Assembly (NCBI RefSeq): GCF_001411555.2
Contig: NC_049914.1
Span: 12,576,847-12,640,846, forward strand
DNA from: Juglans regia
Lineage: Eukaryota > Streptophyta > Magnoliopsida > Fagales > Juglandaceae
Direction: 5' to 3'
Length of the DNA: 64,000 bases
In this document: positions 1 to 10,347 of the stretch, in pieces
How positions within the stretch are numbered: position 1 is the stretch's first letter
How the letters are laid out: the number at the start of each line of letters is the position of its first letter
The notes under the pieces: generated by a model
The model's input: only the letters and a program-made list of their open reading frames with translations
The model's database searches: none
What the model was told of the DNA's origin: nothing
Made by a program: the position numbers and the translations under genes

Positions 1-48
1 ACTCTTCTTTTTCTTCTTCTTCCTCACTTATTCGAATTGAATGATAAT

Positions 49-1410
49 TTAATAAGGACAGGTCGAGATGGACGGGTGGACATCATCTCTACACAAGGAG
101 AGCAACTCGAGTGCACTGAGGTCAACAAACAAGTTAATACCCTCTCCATCTTCCTGGTATGCCTCTATAATCGGAGTGTCATCTTCATCTCCACTATTCT
201 CATAATCTGCACTCGTTCCTACTTCATACATATTTCAAGGAACAAATTTTTGTACAACTCGCCAAGTTATCTCTCCATTAGCTTCATCAACACTTTTCAT
301 TGAATCAATCAAGTAATAGACTTGGGTAACTTGACAAGCCAATATGAATGGATCATCTTCGTACCATTTAGATACAATATTGACACTCATAAAGTGATTA
401 TCCCCATGTATTTAAACCTGACCACTGCCTTGATCCCACCAATCACATTCAAAGACATATGTTACAGACCCATCCAAATATTTCAATCCGATAATATCAC
501 GTATAACACCATAATAGTCAATATCATATGTTCCATGACTCCCCTTGAATAACACACCAGAGTTTTGAGTCTTTCTATTATGTTCACGGTCCAGAGTATG
601 GAATCTATAACCTCGAATCGTGCATGCAGTGTATCGAAGTGCTCTATTTGAGAGACCACGGGCCAATGCATACAATTCAAGAGAAATTAATCCTGGGTCA
701 CGAGCACGTTGTTCCAAAATCTAACAATTGAAATAGTATATATTTATTAAAGGTTACCCAGAGTTAAAAGTTTCAAAATGTAACATATATATCATTTTAG
801 TTCATACACGTTCTTCAAACCATCCAGGAAATTCTTTCTCGTATCTTGCCTCTATATTCTCTACGCCTTCCGTCTTAAGTTTGTCCATGTGCTCACTGTT
901 ATATATAAGTGCAAAAGAAGTATATTTTGAGCACAGCAGTTATAGTTAAACTTCAAGAAAACTAGAATTATTCGAAGCATGGAACGACATACCTGAGATA
1001 GTCATCAATCTCCCAGCAATTATTTAGCACATACCAACGAATTTCACCCAACTCTCCATGAATTAAATCGTAACCCCTTTGTGCACCTAAGGGTCATACA
1101 TTCTGGAAAACACTGATAGCTCACGAGGAGGCGGAGCAACAAGATCAAGTTTTCGCTCTTGACGATTAAATCATGTCTCAACACCACGAAGATATAGAGA
1201 GCAAAATGTTAACGATTCATCGTGTATATAGGTCTCTGCTATTGAACCCTCGGCTCTAGCTTTATTCCCAACAGTGCGCTTCAGTCAACCCAAATATCTT
1301 TCAACTAGATACATTCAACGAAACTGCACCAATCCACCCAACAGTACCTCTCGCGGTAAATATATTGCTAAATGGACCATGACATCAAAAAATGATGGTG
1401 GAATGATCTG
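49..1410 (-). pseudogene. CACTA (En/Spm) transposase, C-terminal remnant
   Basis: This is the 3' part of a TNP2-like CACTA transposase on the minus strand. The clearest piece is an open stretch of 101 codons (717 down to 412) containing QNSGVLF, DIDYYGVIRDIIGLKYL and VFECDWWD, the pattern of the DUF4216 domain found at the C end of plant CACTA transposases. Upstream on the same strand, roughly 1400-1080, other frames read FFDVMVHLAIYLPRE and VERYLG, typical of DUF4218, and then RWYVLNNCWEIDDYL near 1050-980. The tail (231-49) ends in LELLSLCRDDVHPSIST and a stop. Stops and frame changes separate these blocks, and the catalytic Transposase_21 part that should lie above 1560 is absent, so the gene is dead. 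The family call is from recognised motifs; the extent is approximate. Confidence 0.8.
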
Positions 1411-1554
1411 CTCGAATTTACATTGTATAGTAGTAATGTCTTCTTCTAATTTTCGCAACACATCTCAATTTACTACCCAAGCGCACAAATCATTAAAAAA
1501 CATACAAGTAATAACTTCTGCAAAAATATGTAACAGTCATGACTGCATTCTATA

Positions 1555-1700
1555 CATATAGTATATATTATAATATATGCTATAAAATATAATATTTTAT
1601 ATTATATATTAACTATATATAATATATGTTATATATATAATATACAATATAATATAGTATATAAAACATTATATATATTATACACTGTATTGTATTATTA
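1555..1700. repeat. AT-only low-complexity tract
   Basis: About 145 bp made almost entirely of A and T in short ATATA/TATAAT variants. It separates the transposase remnant from the TTCGAA-box region. No gene is visible. It may be where the middle of the CACTA element was lost. Confidence 0.7.
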
Positions 1701-1728
1701 ATATATTTTTAGGAATTAAATCGGTAAA

Positions 1729-2530
1729 TGTTCGAACGTGACTAAGAATGACGTTTGAACGTTTCATGTATTTAAGCCCAAAACCGAAACGAGAAACGTC
1801 ATTCTCAGAAGTAAACTGTTATCTCACCACCGTCCCACGCCGTCGTTCAAACCGTCGCCTCAGCCGTCAAATCCCACCACAACCGTCACAAAAAGGTAGG
1901 CATGTCTCTTTTGTCCTCTTACATTTTTATTTTTTTTAAGATTTAGTAGGATTTTGTGTAAACTCATATTAGTGGTGACCGAATTTTTAATTTCATTTTC
2001 TGGCCACCACGAGTTGCCATTGGCCAAATGATCACCGTAAAAAAGTCTATTCTATTAAAGTGTATACTTCATTTCTATGGTGGCATTTGGCCACTTAGAC
2101 CCGTGGTACGTGATTTTCGATAATGGCTAAGTCGACTCAGCCATTATGTATCGAAACTTTCGAACGTTTCGACAGAACATTCGAACATATGACGCTAAAA
2201 TTGCATAGCCCTTCCACGTTCGAACGTATCTTTTCTACATTCGAACACTCACACTGATGCACACTGATACATTCGAACGTTTAATTTTAATGTTCAAACG
2301 TACATCTTCCTAATTTACCTGCCGTTTTGCCTTCCAAGTTGCAAAAGGTGATAATTTACGTTCAAACGATAAAAACATATGTTCGAACATAAAAAAATAC
2401 GTGCGCACATAAAAACATACGTTCGAACTAAAAAAATACGTTCAAACAAAAACATACGTTTGAACGTAATTTATTGATGTTCGAATGTAAAAACCATACG
2501 TTTGAATGTAATTTATTATGTTCAAACGTT
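1729..2530. repeat. Dispersed TTCGAA boxes, left group (CACTA subterminal-type repeats)
   Basis: At least 18 variants of a near-palindromic 12-mer, consensus ACGTTCGAACGT, occur here (for example near 1730, 1753, 2160, 2180, 2217, 2240, 2272, 2292 and then densely from 2360 to 2525). CACTA elements carry many short copies of the TNPA-binding motif beside their ends, so this is the likely role. That assignment is inference; the repetition itself is seen directly. The boxes lie on both sides of the plus-strand gene at 2610-3833. Confidence 0.65.
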
Positions 2531-2609
2531 AATGCAAAGCAGTTTAAAATTAAAACGAAAGATGCATCAATAGTACTACTAATTTTTTTTCCTTTTCTAT
2601 TTTCAAGAT

Positions 2610-3833
2610 ATGGCTCATCCTTTGCATGCCCGGAAAAGGGGAAGGGAATGAGCCAGTTCGGACACTGCTCAGATCGGGGCTCGTACTGTTATGGTAGAGC
2701 GAGATGTCTTGATCAATGAGTTTGACGAGCTCAGATGGGAGCAGACGAACCTCAAAGATGTGTTCATCAGTAGAGGCTAGGGAAATATCTGCACATTGAG
2801 GGAGAAGGTATACCCCTCAATGATTTGGGAGTTCTATATGGGGATGTGCTCCATGTCTCAGGACGCATCCTCTCACACCGTGACTGTACGCGGTGTGTCG
2901 TTTGAGATTTCACCGGATGTGATTGCAGAGCTACTCTGGATTCGTCGAGTACTTGAGACATCGACTACAGCTGACACTCATATTGGCGACACAACCATCA
3001 TTAACACATCTACATCTGCACACTGCACACTGCACACTCGATGCAAATGTAGGTACTTCTACATTATTTATTGGCCGTGATGCCAGAGATGCAGACCGGT
3101 CAAGGGCTGAGGGTACTGACCATGAGCCTAGGGATGATGACCGAGACGAAGATTTCTACATCCTCACTGGGATAGACCGCACGTAGATCGAGAGGAAGAA
3201 AGCTTTCAACCAAATACATCTGCTATCTTTCTTCCGCATGTTGCAGTGTATTGTTGCAACAAACCTGGACCCTGTGGCACATAAGACCACATTTAGTCGA
3301 ACTCGGACACATATTTTGATACGAGTGGCACGTGGAGATCTCATCGATTTGCCACTGATCATCTTTGAGAGGATCCATTAAGAGGCGAGTATCGTCTCCA
3401 CGGACAACCTCCCATACGGTGTCATCATTAGCCGGCTATTACTTGCTCCGAAAGTGCCACTCCAGCCGGAGGAGCAGGTCACAGATCAGATGAGCCCCCT
3501 CGACATGAGTACGCATTGACGTAGCATTGAAAAGGCGAGGGGGAATCCTCAACGTTAACCACCCCTATAGCGGATATAGCTCCTCCAAAGCAGCCCGGGC
3601 CCAGTGTGGGGAGTAGTAGTCAGCAGCCGACTAATACATCTGTGGGAAATGCACGGCCTGCTTGGATTGATGCGGTGATCTCACAGTTGACTGCACATAT
3701 CGATCGACAGATCGCGACTGTAAAGGATTCTGTCGCTGAGATAGCCCATCGTGTAGGTATTCTTAACGAGAAGGTTGAGAGCTTTACTGAGGAGATACGA
3801 AGTACGAATTTCGTGAACAACGCGTTCATGTGA
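2610..3833 (+). pseudogene. Plant transposon-associated protein, degenerate
   Basis: A broken reading unit begins at the ATG at 2610 (MAHPLHARKRG), changes frame, and then reads MVERDVLINEFDEL. A TAG follows RG near 2777, after which the same frame continues REKVYPSMIWEFYMGM, VTVRGVSFEISPDVIAELLW. That block resembles the 'putative plant transposon protein' domain (PF20167 type: a short helical block with EFYxxM and VRGVxFxxSPxxI). Further on, 3300-3380 reads HILIRVARGDLIDLPLIIFE, also usual for these proteins. The last part (3606-3833) is open and encodes a 75-residue Gln/Ser-rich and helical tail ending at a TGA. It lies inside the TTCGAA-box region and so probably belongs to the CACTA element, but on the strand opposite to the transposase. 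Function is unknown. Confidence 0.5.
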
Positions 3834-4177
3834 GTGTTGTTTACGAAATTCATACATATTTTGTATTTTGTTTTTAATATATGTAAAGAACAATATTATT
3901 TAATATATCTATTGTTTTTTAATTTCAATTTTCAGTCTTTTTTAATGTTAGATTTTCCAAGTTTAATACTAAATCACTGCACTTCAAATATATATAAACA
4001 TAAATATATGTATATATATAAACATAAATATATTTATACATATAATTATATAATTATATTTTACAAACTGTGTGTATATAAATATATAGTACAATTTTTT
4101 AGATTTGTTCACAAATTATGCACTATAAAAACTACATTATTTTTAACTTAGACTCATATTTAATTTAAATTTACAAT

Positions 4178-4282
4178 TACCGTTCGAAAGTAACTTACTA
4201 ACGTTCGAACGATGGTGCCAAAACATTTCACATTCGCACGTAGGTAGCTTCAGTGTTTGAACTTATATGTGACGTTCGTACG
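4178..4282. repeat. TTCGAA boxes, right group
   Basis: Five more variants of the ACGTTCGAACGT box (near 4180, 4201, 4231, 4253 and 4272) lie between the gene at 2610-3833 and the CACTA right end. Having boxes on both sides of a gene fits the two subterminal regions of one element. Confidence 0.6.
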
Positions 4283-4286
4283 TAAA

Positions 4287-4336
4287 AAAAAAATAATAAT
4301 AATAATAATAAATTAATTAATTAATTAATTAAAAAA
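4287..4336. repeat. (A)n-(AAT)n-(AATT)n microsatellite
   Basis: A run of A, then about eight AAT units, then about five AATT units and a second run of A. Simple sequence only. Confidence 0.85.
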
Positions 4337-4344
4337 AACTCATC

Positions 4345-4453
4345 TATCTTTAGTGACGGTTTTCAAAAACTATCACAGAAAATGCTTTATAATGACGGTT
4401 TGGGAACTGTCACAATTTTTTAACCGTCATTAAAAAGTAATTATGTCGTAGTG
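4345..4453. mobile_element. CACTA transposon right terminus
   Basis: Read on the minus strand, the sequence starts at 4453 with CACTACGACATAATTAC, a typical plant CACTA terminal inverted repeat, and continues with repeated GACGGTT / ACCGTCA motifs (near 4354, 4397 and 4423) of the kind seen next to such ends. On the plus strand the element therefore stops at ...TAGTG (4449-4453). The 3-bp target duplication would be TCC; the matching left end lies outside the window or has been lost, so this cannot be checked here. Confidence 0.7.
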
Positions 4454-5098
4454 TCCCTCCTTTCGGTAAGCCTTTGCCACACTGCCTCTCGTTATTCATA
4501 GTGAAGCTCTGCTGCTTTCATTAGTTGGAATTCCTCCCAGATTTTTATCCTTTCAAAAATGTACTTACAGACTTGATATTATTACCAAAAATGCCATTTA
4601 TCCCACTGTCGTGTAGCTCCATCCATAAAGCTTCTTAAAGAGTTCTTTTGCATGATTACTCTACGACCCTTACTTTCTCTCCATTTGTTTTTTTAAAGAA
4701 ACGATGTCACATGTCTAAGAGTGACCCCAGCCCACATTTGTTCGAAAGCATAATCTCATTTATGGCGGAGGAATACCATGGCAACATCCAGACTTCACAA
4801 GATTTACAAATATTCAAACGCAACCCATCCCATGAGTCAAAAACCCAAAAACACAGAAAAATAACCAATACCCAAACTAAAGCAAAAAAATCTGTATAAT
4901 GACTCACGAAAGACAGACCACCGTGAACCATTTCCCGCACCAACGTGAAATCAATGCCAGACGTACATAAATGCGCAATGCCAACGTCAAACTTGAGCAT
5001 TAACTCCAAACGATAAACTCCAGATGGAAATTCTGCCTCAATCGACCCAGCTGACCCCTTTCGACCTCTTTCTTTTTTACTATAAGGCTCATTTCTCT
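4454..5098. other. Flank of CACTA end, probable 3' region of a LINE
   Basis: No convincing gene. The 184-codon minus-strand open frame at 5261-4707 is not the natural frame of the RNase H remnant that starts it. This stretch lies downstream of that RNase H on the minus strand, where a LINE 3' untranslated region would be. Confidence 0.4.
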
Positions 5099-5345
5099 CT
5101 AATAAAAGGAATTCCCAAGTGATCCATACGCAACAATCCTCGCAAACGAGGTTGTAATATTTCCGCACCAATAAAATCTTTGATGACTCCATGCGAACCT
5201 TCTTTTGCCAAAAAATCCACTGCCATATTTGCTTCTTAGAAGATATGCCTAAGCCATGCATTGAGCTCTAGAGCAAGCTCCTTGATCTCCTCCCAAAAAT
5301 CCAACAGAAACCATTGAATGATTGTTGTAAAGTAAAAGCTTTTGA
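5099..5345 (-). pseudogene. LINE RNase H domain fragment
   Basis: On the minus strand one frame reads WEEIKELALELNAWLRHIF, a stop, and then EANMAVDFLAKEGSHGVIKDF. This matches the end of plant LINE RNase H (RVT_3-like) domains, where xxREANxxADxLAKxG carries the last active-site region. The stop replaces the Arg of 'REAN'. Nothing recognisable precedes it because the gag-derived array begins at 5347, so the LINE is cut there. Confidence 0.6.
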
Positions 5346-5346
5346 C

Positions 5347-7373
5347 TCTAGGTAAAACCATGCATTTCTTTCAATCAAGTCCCAAATGGAGTATGTTCAC
5401 TCTGTGCTAGTCTCATGCATACAATGCATACGTGTCCTTCCACACAGGCTTATTCAAAATGCTATGTCGAGCAAGCAAATGCTCTAAATAATATTGGGAA
5501 GCCATTTGCTAGTCATTTTTCAGAGACATTCAATTTTAATTGGCAGAATCATACTAATTTTTTCTAGAGGCATCAACCTCCCATGAATTTAGGTGGACCA
5601 CAGAATCACAAATGCAGCAACAATTTCAATTTTGTCCACCTAACCCAATCTATCCTTAAGTTCCTCAATCTACTCCTCCATTTGGGGCACCACCACAATA
5701 GCAGTCATCCTTAGAGGAGTCTCTTAAGGCATCCATGCAATAACCAAGCCATTCAAGGCCCTCGAGCCCGACCCAGGAAGGGGAAGACATTGAAGACCCA
5801 ACAAGAATAGTTTAATTCCAACAAGATAGGCGATTAGGCATGTCACAGATCCAGTTCAACTCTAAGTAGAACCACGAATTTTTTTCAATCAAGTCAGAGA
5901 TGGAGTATGTTCTCTTTGTGCTAGTCTCATGCATACAACGCATACGTGTCCTTCCACACAGGCTTATTCAAAGTGTTATGCCAAGCAAGTAAATGAACTA
6001 AATAATCTTGGGAAGCCATTTGCTAGTCTTTTTTCAGAGACATTCAATCCAAATTGGTGGAATCATACTAATTTTTTCTAGAGGCAGAATCAACCTCCCA
6101 TGAATTTAGGTGAACCACAGATGCAGCAACAATTTCAATTTCGTCCACCTAAACCAATTTATCCTCATGTTCCTCAATCTACTCCTCCATTTGGGGCACT
6201 ACCACGACACCAAGCATCCTTGGAGGAGTCTCTTAAGGCATCCATGCAATAACCGGGCCATTCAAGGCCCTCAAGCCCAACCCAAGAAGGGGAAGACAAT
6301 GACGACCCAACAGGAATATTTAATTCCAACGAGATAGGCGTCTCAGAGATCCAGTTCAACTCTAAGTAGAACCATGAATTTTTTTCAATCAAGTCCAAGA
6401 TGAAGTATGTTCTCTCTGTGCTAGTCTCATGCATACAACGCATATGTGTCTTTCCACATAGGCTCATTCAAAGTGTTATACTGAGCAAGCAAATGAACTA
6501 AATAATTTTTGGAAGTTGTTTGCTAGTCCTTTTTCAGAGACATTCAATCCTAATTGGCGGAATCACACTAGGTTTTTCTAGAGCGGCAAAATCAACCTCC
6601 CATGAATTTAGATGTACCACCGATGTAGCAAAAATTTCAATTCTATCCACCTAACCCAATCTATCCTCATGTTCCTCAATCTACTCCTCCATTTAGGGCA
6701 CCACCACGACAACAATCATCCTTAGACTTGTCTCTCAAGGCATCCATGTAATAACCAAGCCATTCAAGGCCCTCGAGCCCAACCCAGGAAGGGGAAGACA
6801 ATGAAGACCCAATAGGAATAGTTTAATTCCAACGAGATAGGTGATTAGGCTTGTCAGAGATCTAGTTCAAATCTAAGTAGAACCATTAATTTTTTTCAAT
6901 TAAGTCTAAGATAGAGTATGTTCTCTATGTGCTAGTCTCATACATACAATGCATATGTGTCCTTCCACACAAGCTTATTCAAAGTGTTATGCCGAGCAAG
7001 CAACTACACTAAATAATCTTGGGAAGCCGTTTGCTAGTCCTTTTTCCAGAGACATTCAATCCTAATTGGAGGAATCATACTAATTTTTTTTTGAGGCGGA
7101 ATCAACCATCCATGAATTTAGGTGGAGCACAGATACAGCAAAAAATTCAATTTTGTCCACCTTGCCCAATCTATCATCATGCTCCTCAATCTACTCCTAC
7201 ATTTGGGGCACCACCACGACAGCAATCATCCTTAGAGGAGTCTCTCAAGGCATCCATGCAATAATCAGGCCATTCAAGGCACTTGAGCCCGATCTAGAAA
7301 TGGGAAGACAATGAAGAACCAATAAGAATAGTTTAGTTCCAACGAGATTGGCGTGGCAGTGATCCAATTCAAC
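5347..7373 (+). repeat. Tandem array, four copies of a ~505-bp gag-derived unit
   Basis: Four head-to-tail units start at about 5347, 5861, 6361 and 6872 and are 514, 500, 511 and 502 bp long. Each begins with a variant of TCTAAGTAGAACCA and ends near GATCCAGTTCAAC. Each codes, with stops and small indels, for CPSTQAYSKCY, then SETFNPNWRNHTNFF, then a Gln/Pro-rich part (MQQQFQF, PPNPIYP, APPRQQSS) and LEESLKASMQ. This is the pattern of the segment after the Cys-rich region in Ty3-gypsy gag proteins (PGWRNHPNFSW in relatives). Open pieces remain at 6110-6337 and 7019-7264. No LTR or pol lies inside the units. Copies differ by many substitutions, so the amplification is not recent. Confidence 0.8.
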
Positions 7374-7960
7374 ATAGGAATGTGAGGCGACACACTAATG
7401 AACATGTCCTTGCCTGGGAAGCCTGCAGGGAGCCCTATTGCATTAAATGGCCAGATCTAGGGTCAGTGTGGTGCAAAATCTTCGCAGGTGTGTCCCTGAC
7501 TGGAGCGACTGTGAAGAAACCCAACTACATCAAATGACCCGATACAGGGAATCAAGGGAAGGACAACCCGGCAAAAGGACCTATCCCTGACAGGATGTCA
7601 ACAGAGGAGCCACACCTGATCAAAGGCCCCGAGGGGGAAGGTCAGGGGACGAGCGGAAGCTACCAAATTAATTGCGGCAGCATGGTGCTCTATACAGGTG
7701 ATAGACACCCGAGACATATGGAAGAAGTGAAAACTCAACCTCAGAAGGAAGATATAAGACAGGACACATGTAAGAAACAAGATGACGGGAAAAAATCTTA
7801 AATTCCTCTAAAAATGAACTGACTTAGGCATTGGATGTTCCAAACAGATTGCTTCTTAACCTCTTTCTTGACAGGTCCCATTCGAGGAGTGAGGAAGCTG
7901 AGTCCAGGCTTACGAGATACATCCGCAACACTCCATTTTACCTCTCAAGGTATAAAAAGA
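7374..7960. mobile_element. LTR-retrotransposon remnant next to the array
   Basis: GC-richer than its surroundings, with no intact gene. The words GAACTGACTTAGGCATTGG near 7817 resemble the end region of the gypsy LTR at 20124 (CTGACTTAGGCATCG), which suggests a decayed LTR of a related gypsy element. The boundaries are not clear. Confidence 0.35.
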
Positions 7961-7964
7961 AAGA

Positions 7965-8098
7965 AAAATTATTTACATCAGTCTACTATTTACATCAGCC
8001 TCAACACATTTAGTGTATTGAGTTTAAAAAAAAAAAATTGAAAGCATAGTGTATAGAGAGTGTATACTAATGTATAGCATATCTAAAAAAGAAAATTT
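7965..8098. mobile_element. MITE, TACATCAGYCT family, copy 1
   Basis: Shares with the element at 59240-59373 a core CAACACATTTAGTGTATTGAG (reverse complement CTCAATACACTAAGTGTGTTG there) and arms with TTTACATCAGCC. The end sequences are eroded, so its limits are approximate. Confidence 0.5.
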
Positions 8099-8716
8099 GA
8101 AATGTTTCCGATTGTGTTTTTTCTCCTGTAGCTAATCTGCTACAAACTTTTTCGCCATCTCCAAGTAACACATTCTGCATCACATGATTTTTGGACCCCC
8201 GGTCTACAAAGTCAAAGAAGTCGTGACATATTCTTATTGGCATGCGTGTCTCATGTGCCAATCAGAGTAGTATGTGAGCCCCACATACTACCTATTTCTA
8301 GTATTTTCAATGCCATACACACCACCATCAACTCCCCTTGCTTGGATTTTCAAGATCCAACTAGGGTGTAAATCCCAGGTGTCGATATAGTTTTTCGTGC
8401 TTTTAAACACCAGCAAAACTAAGATTGGTCCAAACTTCCATGTTTGCTTATGTTACTACTTACCCTAAATTCAAGTCATGTTAGACACATTATTATATTT
8501 TTTTTTTTAAAAGTTATAAGTTTGACTAATTAACGCTTCCAAATCACTACCACCCCGTGACCTTTAGGACTCTTTTACTCTTTGAAATCCACCAATCCAC
8601 CATTTTTTTATAATTTATCCCGCACGAGTATTACTAGACTGTTGAAGTTTTATAACATAGAATTGCGCGATGATCCAACTAGTTATCCTCTGCAAGATTC
8701 ATGTACAACATCTGTT
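8099..8716. other. Intergenic DNA
   Basis: No gene or repeat recognised. Confidence 0.5.
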
Positions 8717-8895
8717 AGGTTTAACGTTGTGTGAAGATGAGTTGAATTAAATTAAGTTGAGTTGATAAAATATTATTAGAATATTATTTTTTAATATTAT
8801 TATTATTTTAAGATTTAAAAAAATTTAATTATTTATTATATTTTATATTAAAATTTAAAAAAATTATAATAATAAGTTGAGATGAATTTAAAAAA
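8717..8895. mobile_element. Tourist-like MITE, AT-rich family (degraded copy)
   Basis: Carries the family core ATATTATTAGAATATTATTTT followed by a TTTAATTATTTATTATATTT stretch and the GAGATGA end motif. Ends are eroded; the copy at 54044-54397 defines the family best. Confidence 0.5.
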
Positions 8896-9124
8896 TAAAC
8901 AAAGCATTAATCTTCCATCTACCACACCTACCACTTATAATTATAGCAGAAACCCTCACAAGACTGCCAACTCAAACCACCCTTTGGGTTATCTCTTTCT
9001 TGGTTTATGTAGTGATCTATTGGCCAAGACATGCAACTTGGGATTGATTACTAGCTTAGATCCAACCTCCCCTTCCTGTTCTTTTTCTTTTACATAATTT
9101 ATTGTTAAGCACGTTAATATGAGG

Positions 9125-9471
9125 TCTTGAATACTTAGAATATTTTATAATATTTTTTAATATTAAGAAATAGTTTAAATTAAGATACTTTATTAAATTT
9201 TAGAAAATAAGAGAGAAAAAATAGAATAAAAATATTATAAAATTAAAATATTATTTGACTATAATTTTTTAATATTATTTTTATTTTGATGTTTTGAAAA
9301 GTTTATAGGGTTTTGTGTTTTATTTTGGAGTTTAGAAAATTTATAATAATTAGGTAATAATTAGATGAAAAAAATGAAGTTTTAAAATTAAAAAATATTT
9401 TATATTTAAGTGCTATTTGGAAAAAAAAATATCTGAAAATATATGAAAACAATTGTATTTCCAAACGAACC
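9125..9471. mobile_element. Tourist-like MITE, long variant
   Basis: Internal sequence is collinear with the MITE in MON1 intron 10 (AAAATATTATTTG, AATTTTTTAATATTATTTTT, TTTTGTGTTTTATTTGGA). The right end ends in TTTCCAAACGAACC at 9471, the reverse complement of the GGTTCGTTTGGAAA type of family terminus. The left end is not sharp. Confidence 0.55.
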
Positions 9472-9552
9472 TTAAATGTTTCAAGGTGCTTGCTTATATA
9501 TCTTAATTTGATAGTCCCATATCTATTTTTTAGGTCTCTATTTTCCTTATAC

Positions 9553-9585
9553 ATACATACATATATATATATATATATTTATATG
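9553..9585. repeat. (AC)/(AT) microsatellite
   Basis: ACATAC units followed by about ten AT units. Confidence 0.85.
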
Positions 9586-9775
9586 GTATATCCGGTGTTT
9601 GTTGCGTGGACACATTAATTGAGGGGATAATCTTTATATCATGAATAGAATGTAGAGAAAAAAAGAAATGAAAATAATGTGTATTGAAGTAAGTTCCCAA
9701 TGAAACCCATATGCATGATTCAGATCTAGGCACTGTGAACATGGCGCACTTGCTAAGTTTACAGCTACAATAGAC

Positions 9776-9777
<2 letters not shown>

Positions 9778-9818
<41 letters not shown>
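9778..9818. repeat. (AT)n microsatellite
   Basis: About 20 uninterrupted AT units. Confidence 0.9.
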
Positions 9819-9820
<2 letters not shown>

Positions 9821-10206
9821 GTACTAATTAAGCAGTACTAGACTGCATTCATTATCCTTTTATCCACAACTCATGACTACTCTTCCCATACATTTTTAAT
9901 GACCCAATTCTGAATGATCCTATCCATCACATTAAACAATGATAACATGCCGGCAGTCTCCCCAAATTCAGGCCCTCAATATCTTTAAAAAAAATAAATA
10001 AATAAAAGGAAGTTGCTTGGCTCTGAGTGCAACTGACAGCTATGTAATGTGGAGGATAATGCAGACATTAACATTGGGGATAAGCATCTGGTGGTCATTT
10101 CAATTACCAATAAGAACCTGCCACTTGGGGGCAAAACAATGAGAAGTTTCAAAGTTGAAAGAAAGTACCCTACTTTTTAGTATAAGGGAGTCCCCATCTC
10201 TTCATC

Positions 10207-10347
10207 TAAGACCATAGGTTTTTTTTTTTTTTTTTATAAAAGTATATTATATTTATTAATAACAGATATTATAAACTTGATCTGAAATATATATTATAAG
10301 CCAACTACAACGTTTATAGCTCTCGAATACAACATTAAGACCATAGG
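10207..10347 (-). mobile_element. Short poly(A) retro-insertion with 12-bp target duplication
   Basis: The 12-mer TAAGACCATAGG occurs at 10207-10218 and again at 10336-10347. Between them is a 117-bp insert that begins with a run of about 18 T. Read on the minus strand it ends in ...ATACTTTTAT plus poly(A). Target duplication plus terminal poly(A) is the mark of LINE-driven retroposition. The body is too short to name; a 5'-truncated LINE is likely. Confidence 0.75.

Noticed and set aside
1555..1700. AT-only tract as a possible replication origin or matrix attachment site
   Set aside because: Nothing beyond base composition supports it.
4707..5261. 184-codon minus-strand frame
   Set aside because: The LINE RNase H signature lies in a different frame over the upper part; the rest shows no family motif.
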